A stretch of 64,000 nt of DNA from an uncultured Acidimicrobiales bacterium (GTDB lineage Bacteria; Actinomycetota; Acidimicrobiia; Acidimicrobiales; SZUA-35), in contig CALEWY010000008.1 in the NCBI GenBank assembly GCA_937925335.1, forward strand, positions 126,066 through 190,065. Reading direction: 5' to 3'. Made by a program: the position numbers and the translations under genes. Below are positions 1-9,448 of the stretch, piece by piece. Each line of letters opens with the position of its first letter. Positions within the stretch are counted from its first letter, which is position 1. A model generated the notes under the pieces. The model saw only the letters and a program-made list of their open reading frames with translations. It was not told the DNA's origin and ran no database searches.

Positions 1-171
1 GCCGTTCGGGCCGAGGAGGACGGTGATCGACCCCTTTGGCACTTCGATCGACAGGTTCGTCAGCGCCTGTACGTCGCCAAACCAGCGGTCGACGCCGGAA
101 ACGTCCACGACGAGTTCGCGAGCTTGGTTGCCCTGAGATTCGGCTACGGGGTTCTCTGATTCTCGATCCAC
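1..171 (-). CDS. ABC transporter ATP-binding protein, N-terminal part (truncated by window edge)
   Basis: Reverse-strand translation ...ELVVDVSGVDRWFGDVQALTNLSIEVPKGSITVLLGPNG runs off the left edge in a Walker A-like motif. Start (GTG near 171) is uncertain. Confidence 0.6.
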   Translation of the reverse strand, partial: MDRESENPVAESQGNQARELVVDVSGVDRWFGDVQALTNLSIEVPKGSITVLLGPNG

Positions 172-226
172 GGTGGTGGTATCGGCATCCCCTGAGCAAC
201 CTGAAGCAACCGCTACCCTCGTACAC

Positions 227-724
227 ATGTTCGTACTCGGCGTCGATCCCGGCCTCTCTCGCTGTGGCTACGCCGTTTTGGAACCATCGGGACGCGGTCG
301 AAGCCGGGCGATTGCGATCGGGGTCATCACGACACCGCCCGATGATCCAACCCCGGAACGTCTCGCCGAGATCGCTCACGAGATGCGAGCGCTGATCGCT
401 GAGTTCCAGCCGCAGGTGGTCGCCGTCGAACGAATCTTCTTCCAGAACAACGTGCGCACCGCGGTCTCGGTGGCGCAGGTGTCGGGCATCGTGATTGCGG
501 AAGCGGCGGGTCGCGGTTCGCGAGTTGCTGAGTACTCTCCGTCTCAAATCAAGGCGGCGGTAGCCGGCGATGGCCGGGCGGACAAGAAACAGGTGCAGCT
601 CATGGTGCAGAACCTTCTCGGGCTTTCGACAGCCCCCAAACCAGCCGACGCGGCCGATGCCGCCGCCGTCGCGCTGTGCCACGTCGCCCATGAGCCGTTG
701 GCGCTCCGAGTGAAGGCCCACTGA
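227..724 (+). CDS. ruvC: Holliday junction endonuclease RuvC
   Basis: MFVLGVDPGLSRCGYAVLE motif; ruvC-ruvA-ruvB order. ATG at 227 preferred over the ORF start at 173. Confidence 0.97.
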   Translation: MFVLGVDPGLSRCGYAVLEPSGRGRSRAIAIGVITTPPDDPTPERLAEIAHEMRALIAEFQPQVVAVERIFFQNNVRTAVSVAQVSGIVIAEAAGRGSRVAEYSPSQIKAAVAGDGRADKKQVQLMVQNLLGLSTAPKPADAADAAAVALCHVAHEPLALRVKAH

Positions 725-1362
725 TGATCGGTTCTATTCGCGGTGACGTCATCGATCGGGATCCAGCGCTCGACAAGGGGCACGCCGAAATCCTCGTTGA
801 GACCCATGGTGTTGGCTATCGGCTGACGGTCACGGCGGCGACGTTGTCCTCCATGCCCGCAAGCGGCGAGGTCTTCCTGTTCGTGCACCATCACCACTGG
901 GAAGCGGATCAGAAACTCTTCGGTTTCTCCACCAAAGATGAGCGCCTGGCGTTCGAGGGCCTGCTCGGCGCACACAAGGTTGGCCCGGCTCTTGCGCTCG
1001 CCATCCTCGGCACCTACCCACCGCACCAGCTCGCTCGTGTGCTCGCCCAAGACGACCTGGGTGCGCTGTGCGACGTTCCCGGCGTTGGCAAGAAGACGGC
1101 GCAACGGCTGCTCGTCGACCTCAAGTCGACCCTCGTGCTTCCGGTCCTCGACACCGACGACGGCGAGGCGATCGATCTCACCGACAACGCCAACACCGGA
1201 GCCATCATCGCCGATGTGCGAGCGGCGCTCGATGCACTTGGCTACGGATCCGATGAGGTGCGCTCGGCCATCGAGGCGCTCGACCCCGTCGACGTTCGTG
1301 CCGCGATGGATTCGGGCGAGCTGTTGAAGAAGGCGCTGCGAGCGCTCGCCGCCGGAGCCTGA
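724..1362 (+). CDS. ruvA: Holliday junction DNA helicase subunit RuvA
   Basis: RuvA OB/HhH motifs (VPGVGKKTAQRLLVDLK); overlaps ruvC stop. Confidence 0.97.
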   Translation: MIGSIRGDVIDRDPALDKGHAEILVETHGVGYRLTVTAATLSSMPASGEVFLFVHHHHWEADQKLFGFSTKDERLAFEGLLGAHKVGPALALAILGTYPPHQLARVLAQDDLGALCDVPGVGKKTAQRLLVDLKSTLVLPVLDTDDGEAIDLTDNANTGAIIADVRAALDALGYGSDEVRSAIEALDPVDVRAAMDSGELLKKALRALAAGA

Positions 1363-1363
1363 G

Positions 1364-2416
1364 ATGCCCCGCGATGAATGGGTTGCCCCCGATGCCTTGC
1401 CCGAGGAGGTGCGTGGTGGCGTGCACGACGAAGGTGGTCTCCGCCCGAGGTCGCTCGATGAGTTCGTTGGCCAGACCGAACTGAAGGAACGCCTCGGCGT
1501 CATCCTCGATGCGGCCAGAGCCCGTGGTCAAGCGGCCGATCACCTGCTCTTCGCCGGCCCACCCGGGCTTGGCAAAACCACACTCGCCGGCATCGTGGCG
1601 ACCGAACTCGGTGCCCACCTTCACATCACGTCCGGCCCCGCCATTGAAAAGGCCGGCGACCTCGCCTCGGTGCTATCGAATCTCGAGAAGGGCGACGTGC
1701 TCTTCATCGACGAGATCCATCGATTGCCCCGCCCCGTCGAGGAGGTGCTCTATCCAGCGATGGAAGACCTCCAGATCGACGTGATGCTCGGCAAAGGTCC
1801 GGCCGCACGTTCGGTCCGATTCGATCTCGAGCCGTTCACGATGGTCGGCGCCACCACGCGAACCGGCCTCATCACGGGGCCGCTGCGCGATCGATTCGGC
1901 TTCAACTTCCGACTCGAGTTCTACAGCCCGGCCGACCTGCAGATCATCGTGACGAGAGCCGCGGCAATCCTCGGCGTGTCGATCGATCCGATCGGCGCAG
2001 CGGAGATCGCCAGACGAAGTCGCGGCACTCCTCGAATCGCCAACCGTCTCCTCAAACGAGTCCAGGACTACGCCGAGGTGCGGGCCGACGGGATCATCAA
2101 CGAGGAGACAGCAGCCGATGGCCTCGCCCTCTTCGGCATCGATGAGCGAGGCCTCGACAAAACCGATCGAACCGTGTTGCAGAACCTTTGCGTCCACTTC
2201 AACGGCGGTCCGGTTGGGTTGAAGACACTCGCAATCTCGGTCGCTGAGCCGACCGAAACGCTCGAAGATGTCATCGAGCCATTCATGATCCAGCAGGGGC
2301 TGTTGCTGCGCACGCCCCAGGGTCGAGTCGCAACACCGGCCGCATGGCAACACCTCGGCATGGCGCCTCCGGATGGCTCGGTCGGCGCGCCTGACGTCCC
2401 ACCGCTCTTCAGCTGA
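1364..2416 (+). CDS. ruvB: Holliday junction DNA helicase RuvB
   Basis: RPRSLDEFVGQ, GPPGLGKTTLA, FIDEIHRL motifs. Confidence 0.98.
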   Translation: MPRDEWVAPDALPEEVRGGVHDEGGLRPRSLDEFVGQTELKERLGVILDAARARGQAADHLLFAGPPGLGKTTLAGIVATELGAHLHITSGPAIEKAGDLASVLSNLEKGDVLFIDEIHRLPRPVEEVLYPAMEDLQIDVMLGKGPAARSVRFDLEPFTMVGATTRTGLITGPLRDRFGFNFRLEFYSPADLQIIVTRAAAILGVSIDPIGAAEIARRSRGTPRIANRLLKRVQDYAEVRADGIINEETAADGLALFGIDERGLDKTDRTVLQNLCVHFNGGPVGLKTLAISVAEPTETLEDVIEPFMIQQGLLLRTPQGRVATPAAWQHLGMAPPDGSVGAPDVPPLFS

Positions 2417-2419
2417 CCC

Positions 2420-3451
2420 ATGACCGAGGCAGCCTCGAAGGGCGAACTCGCGGCGAGCGAGTTCGACTACGACCTTCCCGAATCGGCGATCGGCCAGATC
2501 CCAGCTGAACCCCGCGACGCCGCTCGGCTCCTCGTCGACAACGGTGATGCGTTCAGCGACCACACCGTGGCCGATCTGCCCGGCCTGCTCCAGCCTGGCG
2601 ATCTCGTCGTGGTGAACGACACCCGCGTGTTGTCGGCCCGGTTCCATCTCTTCAAAGCAACCGGCGGAGCTGTTGAAGTCCTGTTGCTCGAGCCGACGGG
2701 TGAACACCGTCGATGGCGAGCACTCGTCCGGCCGGGGAAGCGGCTGCGAGTCGGCACCGTGCTCGAGCACCGAACCGTGGCCGACGAACCAGGCACCCCG
2801 GCCATCGAGATCGTCGACCAGCTCGACGATGGGCGACGGGTGGTCGATCTACTCGTCGATGATCTCCTCGACTCGGTCGGTGAGGTTCCGTTGCCTCCCT
2901 ACATCACCGCCCCATTGGCTGATCCGGAGCGATACCAAACCGTCTACGCCGACGAACCCGGTTCGGTGGCCGCTCCAACGGCGGGCCTGCACCTCACCGA
3001 CGATGTGTTCAGTGGTTTCGCCGCCCGCGGGATCGACGTCGCTCGCGTCGAGCTCCGCGTTGGGCTTGGCACCTTCCGCCCGATCTCGACCGACTCGGTG
3101 CTCGATCACGACATGCACCACGAGCGCTACCGAATCGAGCCCGAGGTGTGGGAACAGATCTGTGCCGCCAAACGTGTGGTGGCGATCGGTACGACGACGG
3201 TTCGAACGCTCGAATCTGCCGCCGCCTCAGGCCAACTCGAGGGCGATACCAACCTCTTCATCCACCGCGGCTTCGAGTGGCAGGTCGTCGACGCACTCCT
3301 CACCAACTTCCACGTGCCGCGTTCGTCGCTGCTCGTCATGATCGATGCGCTGATCGGCCCCCGTTGGCGCGAGATCTACGAGCACGCTCTCGCTGCTGAC
3401 TACCGCTTCTTGTCGTTCGGCGATGCGATGTTGTTGGAGCGGACCCGCTAG
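2420..3451 (+). CDS. queA: S-adenosylmethionine:tRNA ribosyltransferase-isomerase QueA
   Basis: FDYDLPESAIGQIPAEPRDAARLLV; VAAPTAGLHLT; TNFHVPRSSLLVMI. Confidence 0.97.
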   Translation: MTEAASKGELAASEFDYDLPESAIGQIPAEPRDAARLLVDNGDAFSDHTVADLPGLLQPGDLVVVNDTRVLSARFHLFKATGGAVEVLLLEPTGEHRRWRALVRPGKRLRVGTVLEHRTVADEPGTPAIEIVDQLDDGRRVVDLLVDDLLDSVGEVPLPPYITAPLADPERYQTVYADEPGSVAAPTAGLHLTDDVFSGFAARGIDVARVELRVGLGTFRPISTDSVLDHDMHHERYRIEPEVWEQICAAKRVVAIGTTTVRTLESAAASGQLEGDTNLFIHRGFEWQVVDALLTNFHVPRSSLLVMIDALIGPRWREIYEHALAADYRFLSFGDAMLLERTR

Positions 3452-3467
3452 CGAAAAGTCTGGATGC

Positions 3468-4547
3468 TTAAAAGTCATCGTCGAGGCGATACACCCGAGT
3501 CGCCGTGTCGTGGAAGAGAAGTTCGCGTTCGCCCTCGGAGGCGTGGGCGACCGACTTCTTGAAGGCGTTCCACAACACCCGATACGACATGCCAACCCGG
3601 TCCATCGGGAAGTTCGATTCGAAGAGGCATCGCTCTGCGCCGAACTGCTCGACCGTCCACCGAATCTGTTCACCCCACACCGCTTCGACCTGATCAGAAG
3701 TTGGTGCGGTCTCGCCTCTGTGCCAGCCATCGCCGTAGATCGACATGCCGATGCCGCCGAGTTTGACGACGACGTTCGGGCACTCGGCCAACTCCACCAG
3801 TTGCTGGCGCAACGATGCGATCACGGTCGAGCGCTGGTCCTTGTAGGGGCCGATGCCGATCGGCCCGCCGAGGTGATCAAGCACGATGATCGTGTTCGGG
3901 CACGCCCTCGCAAGGTCGATGACGTCCGCAACCTGCGGCCAGAACACCCACGCTTCAAAGACGAGTCCTCGTTTGCCAAGTGCCTTCACCGCAGCACGAA
4001 CGTCATCGCGACGAAGAAGCTCCGGCGGAGGAGCGGAGTGGCCCTGTTTGATCAGCGGACTGGCATCCCAGGCGGCTGCATGTCGTATTCCTCGGAAGCG
4101 CCCGTCGCCCAGTTCAACGTGCAGATCGAGCACGGGGTTGATGTCTGCTCCGAGCGTGGCGTCAGCGTGGGAGATGATGCCTCGAATTTCGGCACCATCG
4201 GCCACGCGACTGAGTTCGGCCTGTCGTGCGACGAATGCGACCTCGCCGGCCGAGCGCAATTCGACGGGCCCGTCCTTTCGATATTCCGAGCCACACTCGA
4301 TGAAGATCGTGGTGGCGACTCGGTGGCCATCGCCGGTGTCGGCATGGAGATCGTCGATCAAGTAGGTGCTGGCCTTGTGATCCCACAGATGATGGTGAGC
4401 ATCACAAATCTTCAGATCGGGATCGACGACGTCCTCGATGGTCGACGCCAACCACGTTTCGGGCGAGCCCGCCCTCGGAACCGCAGTTGGTCGGTCTGAA
4501 GCTGTTGGATCATCCATCACGATCGAGTGACCGTAGGCGAGAGACAC
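3468..4547 (-). CDS. Amidohydrolase 2-family metal-dependent hydrolase
   Basis: ICDAHHHLWDH at N-term, IVLDHLGGP, CLFESNFPMDR: typical amidohydrolase 2 family. Start may be the inner ATG near 4517. Confidence 0.88.
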   Translation of the reverse strand: MSLAYGHSIVMDDPTASDRPTAVPRAGSPETWLASTIEDVVDPDLKICDAHHHLWDHKASTYLIDDLHADTGDGHRVATTIFIECGSEYRKDGPVELRSAGEVAFVARQAELSRVADGAEIRGIISHADATLGADINPVLDLHVELGDGRFRGIRHAAAWDASPLIKQGHSAPPPELLRRDDVRAAVKALGKRGLVFEAWVFWPQVADVIDLARACPNTIIVLDHLGGPIGIGPYKDQRSTVIASLRQQLVELAECPNVVVKLGGIGMSIYGDGWHRGETAPTSDQVEAVWGEQIRWTVEQFGAERCLFESNFPMDRVGMSYRVLWNAFKKSVAHASEGERELLFHDTATRVYRLDDDF

Positions 4548-4585
4548 GCAACAGTCATTGCGGCCGATCGCCGTAGCCTCATGCC

Positions 4586-5686
4586 GTGAGCAAATTGTCG
4601 ATCGACATCACCCATACCGACGGCAAGGCCCGAACCGGGATCATCACGACACCTCGAGGGCAGATTCAAACGCCGGTCTTTATGCCGGTGGGCACGCGGG
4701 CGGCCGTGAAGTTGCTCGACACGAACGATCTGGACCAACTCGGTCCGCCGATCGTGCTCGCAAACACCTATCACTTGATGGAGCGACCGGGCTCCGATCT
4801 CATCGAGACGATGGGCGGGCTGCATTCGTTCATGGATTGGTCGGGCCACATGCTCACCGACTCCGGCGGTTACCAAATCTTCTCACTCGAGCCGAAGATC
4901 ACCGAAGAGTGCGCCACGTTCAAGTCGGTCTATGACGGATCGAAAGTGGAACTCTCACCGGAGCGGTCGGTTCGTGTCCAAGAACAACTCGGCGCCGATA
5001 TCGCCATGGTGCTCGATGTATGTCCGCCACTTCCATCGCCCCGGAAGGTGCAGGTCGACGCGCTCGAGCGCACGCTTCGTTGGGCGGAGCGCTCCAAGGC
5101 AGCCCACAGCCGACCTGATCAAGCCCAATTCGGCATCGTGCAGGGTGGTGTGGATGTCGACATGCGTGGTGACTCCGCTCGCCGCACCGTCGAAATTGGA
5201 TTTGATGGCTACGCCGTCGGCGGGTTGTCGGTCGGCGAGACTCGAGACGAGATGGTGCCGGCGCTTGCAGCGGCAACAGCGGAGCTCCCCGCAGACAAGC
5301 CCCGCTATTTCATGGGCCTCGGCGATCCGGTCGGCCTGGTCGAAGCCGTCGCGAACGGGGTCGACATGTTCGACTGCGTGTTGCCGACTCGCCTGGCTCG
5401 CCACGGCACCGCACTCACGAGCGAGGGTCGGTTGAACATCCGCAACCTCAAGTTTGCGAAGGACGACAGCCCGATTGATCCAAACTTCGATCACCCGCTG
5501 TCGAGCCGATACTCCCGGGCCTACCTCCGCCACCTCTTGGTGACGAACCAGCAGACCGCCGGTCGGATCATCACGCTCCACAATCTGGCATGGCTGGCCG
5601 ACCTGACCGCCAAGATGCGGTCTTCGATTGCGGCCGGAACCTTTGAGTCGTTGCGATCCGATGTTCTGGCTGCGTGGGGTGACTAG
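4586..5686 (+). CDS. tgt: tRNA-guanine transglycosylase (Tgt) with altered Zn site
   Basis: TPVFMPVGTRAAVK, DSGGYQIFSL, GVDMFDCVLPTRLARHG; the CxCxxC triad is absent (see findings). Confidence 0.93.
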   Translation: MSKLSIDITHTDGKARTGIITTPRGQIQTPVFMPVGTRAAVKLLDTNDLDQLGPPIVLANTYHLMERPGSDLIETMGGLHSFMDWSGHMLTDSGGYQIFSLEPKITEECATFKSVYDGSKVELSPERSVRVQEQLGADIAMVLDVCPPLPSPRKVQVDALERTLRWAERSKAAHSRPDQAQFGIVQGGVDVDMRGDSARRTVEIGFDGYAVGGLSVGETRDEMVPALAAATAELPADKPRYFMGLGDPVGLVEAVANGVDMFDCVLPTRLARHGTALTSEGRLNIRNLKFAKDDSPIDPNFDHPLSSRYSRAYLRHLLVTNQQTAGRIITLHNLAWLADLTAKMRSSIAAGTFESLRSDVLAAWGD

Positions 5687-5723
5687 CTCGGTGCGCTAGC
5701 GTTCCCGAGCTGGAGGTCACGTC

Positions 5724-6002
5724 GTGGCACAGCTCGCCGTTTTTGCCGTCATTTTCGCGGTCATGTACGGGTTTTTGATCCTGCCTCAGCAGAGGCGTCA
5801 GAAGAAGACCCAAATGATGATCAGCGCCCTTGAAGAGGGCGACGAGGTCCTGCTGACCTCAGGCATTTTTGGATTCATCACCGCTCTTGATCCCACCACC
5901 GTGTGGATCGAGGTTGCTCCGGACATCGAACTGAAGGTCACCCGCAACTCGGTGGCCGGTCTCGTCGCCGATGATGAGTCGGTCGATGCGGAGACCAACT
6001 GA
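5724..6002 (+). CDS. yajC: Preprotein translocase subunit YajC
   Basis: Single TM followed by ILPQQRRQKK and the YajC fold; directly upstream of secD. Confidence 0.93.
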   Translation: MAQLAVFAVIFAVMYGFLILPQQRRQKKTQMMISALEEGDEVLLTSGIFGFITALDPTTVWIEVAPDIELKVTRNSVAGLVADDESVDAETN

Positions 6003-7879
6003 TGGCGAAGTCCGACGGCAAGTCGAAGAAGCCAGCCGACAAGAAGGCGGATTCGGCCAAACGGTCTGCTTCGCGCGAGCGGCGTGAAGCGGCTGCTGCT
6101 GCGCAGTCGTCCGGCAATTCGATCTGGTCTGCGGCCACCCTTGCGGTGATTGCGGTCTTTGGATTTATCTACACACTTGCAGTCGGCAACCAGCCACTGC
6201 TCGGCCTCGATCTCCAGGGTGGCGTCTCGGCTGTCTACCAGCCGGCCGAAGGTGCGGAGTTCGACGAGGAGTCCCTCGATCAAACCGTTGAGATCATTCG
6301 AAACCGAGTCGATGGCCTCGGTGTGGCCGAGCCCGAGATCTCTCGCCAGGGCGAAACGATCGTCGTCGACCTTCCTGGTGTCGAGCAGAAAGAGCGAGCA
6401 CTCCAGCTCGTCGGTGAAACGGCCCAGCTGTTGTTCCGACCGGTGATTCTGGATCCCGCCGCATTCGCCGGTGTTGGCGCCGGCCTTGGCGGCCTCGATG
6501 GCGGAGCGGTCGATGGCGAGGGCAACGAGTTCGATCCGTCGATCGACCCCGATGCCATCTCGGACGATGAGACAGAACCATCCGATGAACCAGAACCATC
6601 CGATGACTCAGGGGACGAAGAAGAAGGCTCACTTCCGCCGATCCGTGAAAAGCAGGATTCCGACGCTGACGAAGAGCCGGCTGATGACGATGCCGACGAA
6701 GAGCCGGCTGATGACGATGCAGATGGATCAGACGCTGACGATCCAGCGAGCGATGAGGAAACCGACGAAGACAACCCCGTCATCGCTCCGGATCCTCAAG
6801 CGGGCTTGCAAGCGCAGGTTGAAGCTGGTTGCACCGAAGGTGTCACGGCTCCCGAAGACGACGACCCAGAAGCGTTCGTGTTGCTCGAAGGAGTCGACGG
6901 TGGTCTGTACTGTCTCGGCCCGGCACTGCTCACCGGTGAGTCGCTCGAAAGCGCCGAGGTCGCCTTTGACGGCATTACCTGGTCGGTCAACCCACTGTTC
7001 CGAGACGGCGCAGAGGGGATTGGAGCGTTTAACGACATCGCTGCGATCTGTGCGAACCCGTTCGCTGGAACGAACGGCGCCGTCTGCCCAGCGACCGGCA
7101 CCGACTCACAAACCGGTCAGCCTCGTGGCGCGCTGGCGATCGTGCTCGATCACGAGGTCGTCTCGGCCCCGCTGATCAACGCCGCCAGTTTCGCTCGCGA
7201 CAACATCGTGATCTCGGGAACGTTCGACGAAGACAGCGCCCGCAACCTTGCGCTCGCGCTTCGCTTCGGTGCCCTGCCCGTCGAGCTCGAAGCTCAGCAG
7301 CAGCGCACGGTGTCGGCCTCGATCGGTGACGATGTGCTTCGTTCCGGCGTCATCGCCGGCATCATCGGCCTGTCGCTCGTCGGGATCTACGTGCTCTTCT
7401 ATTACCGCCTCGCCGGCCTCGTCGCGATCGGCGGACTGTTGATCTCCGGCCTCTTGCTGTGGACCATCATCTCGTGGCTTGGAGAGAACTACGGACTTGC
7501 GATTTCTCTGGCAGGAATCGTCGGTCTGATCGTCTCGATCGGTGTGTCGACGGACTCGAACATCGTCTATTTCGAGAATGTGAAGGACATCGCGTCGAAG
7601 GGAAGACGGGTGACGACCGCGGTCGAACGCGCCTATCAGAGCGCGATCTCGACCATCGTGAAGGCCGACGTTGTCAGCCTCATCGCCGCCGGTCTGCTCT
7701 ATTTCTTGACCGTCGGAGCCGTGAAGGGTTTCGCCCTCTATCTCGGCATCGCAACGATGCTCGACTTGTTGGTGTCCTACATGTTCATGCGGCCGGCTCT
7801 CGCTTGGATCGCATCGCGTCCAAAGGTGCAGGCCAACCCCCGACTCGTCGGTATGCCTGAGGGAGGAGCGTCATCATGA
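6002..7879 (+). CDS. secD: Protein translocase subunit SecD with a long acidic insertion
   Basis: LGLDLQGGVSAVY, RNRVDGLGVAEPEI, six-TM RND-like C-term; followed by secF. Confidence 0.96.
   Translation: MAKSDGKSKKPADKKADSAKRSASRERREAAAAAQSSGNSIWSAATLAVIAVFGFIYTLAVGNQPLLGLDLQGGVSAVYQPAEGAEFDEESLDQTVEIIRNRVDGLGVAEPEISRQGETIVVDLPGVEQKERALQLVGETAQLLFRPVILDPAAFAGVGAGLGGLDGGAVDGEGNEFDPSIDPDAISDDETEPSDEPEPSDDSGDEEEGSLPPIREKQDSDADEEPADDDADEEPADDDADGSDADDPASDEETDEDNPVIAPDPQAGLQAQVEAGCTEGVTAPEDDDPEAFVLLEGVDGGLYCLGPALLTGESLESAEVAFDGITWSVNPLFRDGAEGIGAFNDIAAICANPFAGTNGAVCPATGTDSQTGQPRGALAIVLDHEVVSAPLINAASFARDNIVISGTFDEDSARNLALALRFGALPVELEAQQQRTVSASIGDDVLRSGVIAGIIGLSLVGIYVLFYYRLAGLVAIGGLLISGLLLWTIISWLGENYGLAISLAGIVGLIVSIGVSTDSNIVYFENVKDIASKGRRVTTAVERAYQSAISTIVKADVVSLIAAGLLYFLTVGAVKGFALYLGIATMLDLLVSYMFMRPALAWIASRPKVQANPRLVGMPEGGASS
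6668..6721 (+). repeat. 27-bp tandem repeat (2 copies, one mismatch) within secD
   Basis: gacgaagagccggctgatgacgatgcc / gacgaagagccggctgatgacgatgca, encoding DEEPADDDA x2. Confidence 0.95.
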
Positions 7880-8856
7880 AGAGCATCCTGAAAGATCTCT
7901 ACCACTCCCGTTCCACCATCGACTTCGTCCCGCTGTGGGCCAAGTCGATCCCGGCGTCGGTCGCCCTGATGGTGATCTCGGTGCTTGCGCTCGTCATCCT
8001 TGGCCTCAAGCCATCGATCGAGTTCGAAGGCGGCGGCATCTTCGAGGTGTCCGTCCCCGAATCGGTCGATGTCGGCCAGGCTCGAGACGCACTTCCCGGT
8101 AGCGACAACGTTCGTGTGCAGCTCGTCGGCGACCCCGATGGTGGCTCGTTCATCCGTGTGCAAACCGGTGCCGAACTGCTCGAGAACTCGACCGACATCG
8201 TCGAGGCACTCGCCGAGCTCGGTGGTGTGACCACCAACGACGTGAGCATCAACGAGGTCGGCCCGACCTGGGGTGATCAGATCACCTCAAAGGCGATTCG
8301 TGCGCTCGTGGCGTTCTTCTTCGTCGTCGCCATCTATTTGGCCTGGCGTCTCGAATGGCGGATGGCGGCCGGTGCACTCGTCGCAGTGGTGCACGACCTG
8401 TTGATCACGGCTGGCATCTACTCGATCCTTCGACTGGAAGTGAGTCCGGCGACCGTCATCGCGCTGCTCACGATCATGGGCTACTCGCTCTATGACACGG
8501 TCGTCGTCTACGACAAGATTCTCGAGAACGAACTCGACGGCAACTCCCGCGTGAAGGGATACGGCGATCTGGTGAACCGGTCGATGAATCAGGTGCTGAT
8601 GCGCTCGATCAACACGACGATCACCACCGTGCTTCCCGTGCTCTCGATGCTCGTCGTCGGAGCGCTCCTCCTCGGTGGTGCAACACTTCGAGACTTCTCG
8701 ATTGCGCTGTTCATCGGCCTGATTCTTGGCACGTACTCGTCGATCTTCCTCGCTGCTCCCTTCCTCACCTGGTTGAAGAACCGTCAACCGGAAGAGGAAG
8801 CCGAACTCGAGCTTCGAGAGCGTCGAGCCGCCAGGCGCCGGGCAGAAGCCAAGTAG
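7876..8856 (+). CDS. secF: Protein translocase subunit SecF
   Basis: SIEFEGGGIFEV; LTIMGYSLYDTVVVYDKILEN; overlaps secD stop. Confidence 0.96.
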   Translation: MKSILKDLYHSRSTIDFVPLWAKSIPASVALMVISVLALVILGLKPSIEFEGGGIFEVSVPESVDVGQARDALPGSDNVRVQLVGDPDGGSFIRVQTGAELLENSTDIVEALAELGGVTTNDVSINEVGPTWGDQITSKAIRALVAFFFVVAIYLAWRLEWRMAAGALVAVVHDLLITAGIYSILRLEVSPATVIALLTIMGYSLYDTVVVYDKILENELDGNSRVKGYGDLVNRSMNQVLMRSINTTITTVLPVLSMLVVGALLLGGATLRDFSIALFIGLILGTYSSIFLAAPFLTWLKNRQPEEEAELELRERRAARRRAEAK

Positions 8857-8872
8857 TCGCTAGTCTTGAGCG

Positions 8873-9448
8873 ATGTCGCCATCGCCGTCGTACACCCCGC
8901 CCGAGTGGCTGGTCGAGGTTGTTGCGACCATTCCGGACTTTCCAAAGCCCGGCATCCAATTTCGTGACCTGTCGCCGCTGTGGCGATCGTCGTCGGCAAC
9001 CTCTCGCTGCGCCATCGCGATGTGTGGTGATGTTGGCGGCTCCAGCCTCAGCGCGATCGACGTGGTCGTTGGAATCGAGGCACGCGGATTCATCGTCGGC
9101 ATGGCTGTCGCCCAACGCCTCGGTGTTGGGTTCGTCGCGGCCCGCAAGCCCGGCAAGTTGCCCGGCGAACTGATCGGTGTCGACTACGCCCTCGAGTACG
9201 GCACCGACCGTGTCGAGGTGCAGGCTGATGCGTTCGAGGCAGGGGAGCGGGTACTCGTGATCGACGATGTCATCGCCACGGGCGGAACCGCAGCAGCGGT
9301 CGTGACGCTCGTCGAATCAGCTGGAGCGACGGTCGCCGGGGTTCGAGCAGTCCTCGAGCTCGATGGCTTGGGAGGTCGCGACGTGATCAACAACGCATCG
9401 TCCAACCTCGACGACGAAGCGATCGTTGCGCTCTGGAGGGTGAGCTGA
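8873..9448 (+). CDS. apt: Adenine phosphoribosyltransferase
   Basis: [33 protein letters not shown]. Confidence 0.95.
   Translation: MSPSPSYTPPEWLVEVVATIPDFPKPGIQFRDLSPLWRSSSATSRCAIAMCGDVGGSSLSAIDVVVGIEARGFIVGMAVAQRLGVGFVAARKPGKLPGELIGVDYALEYGTDRVEVQADAFEAGERVLVIDDVIATGGTAAAVVTLVESAGATVAGVRAVLELDGLGGRDVINNASSNLDDEAIVALWRVS

Noticed and set aside
1673-2770. 365-aa minus-strand ORF across ruvB/queA
   Set aside because: Spans two opposite-strand core genes; no motif.
3423-4499. 358-aa plus-strand ORF opposite the amidohydrolase
   Set aside because: The minus strand has clear amidohydrolase motifs; the plus frame is a shadow.
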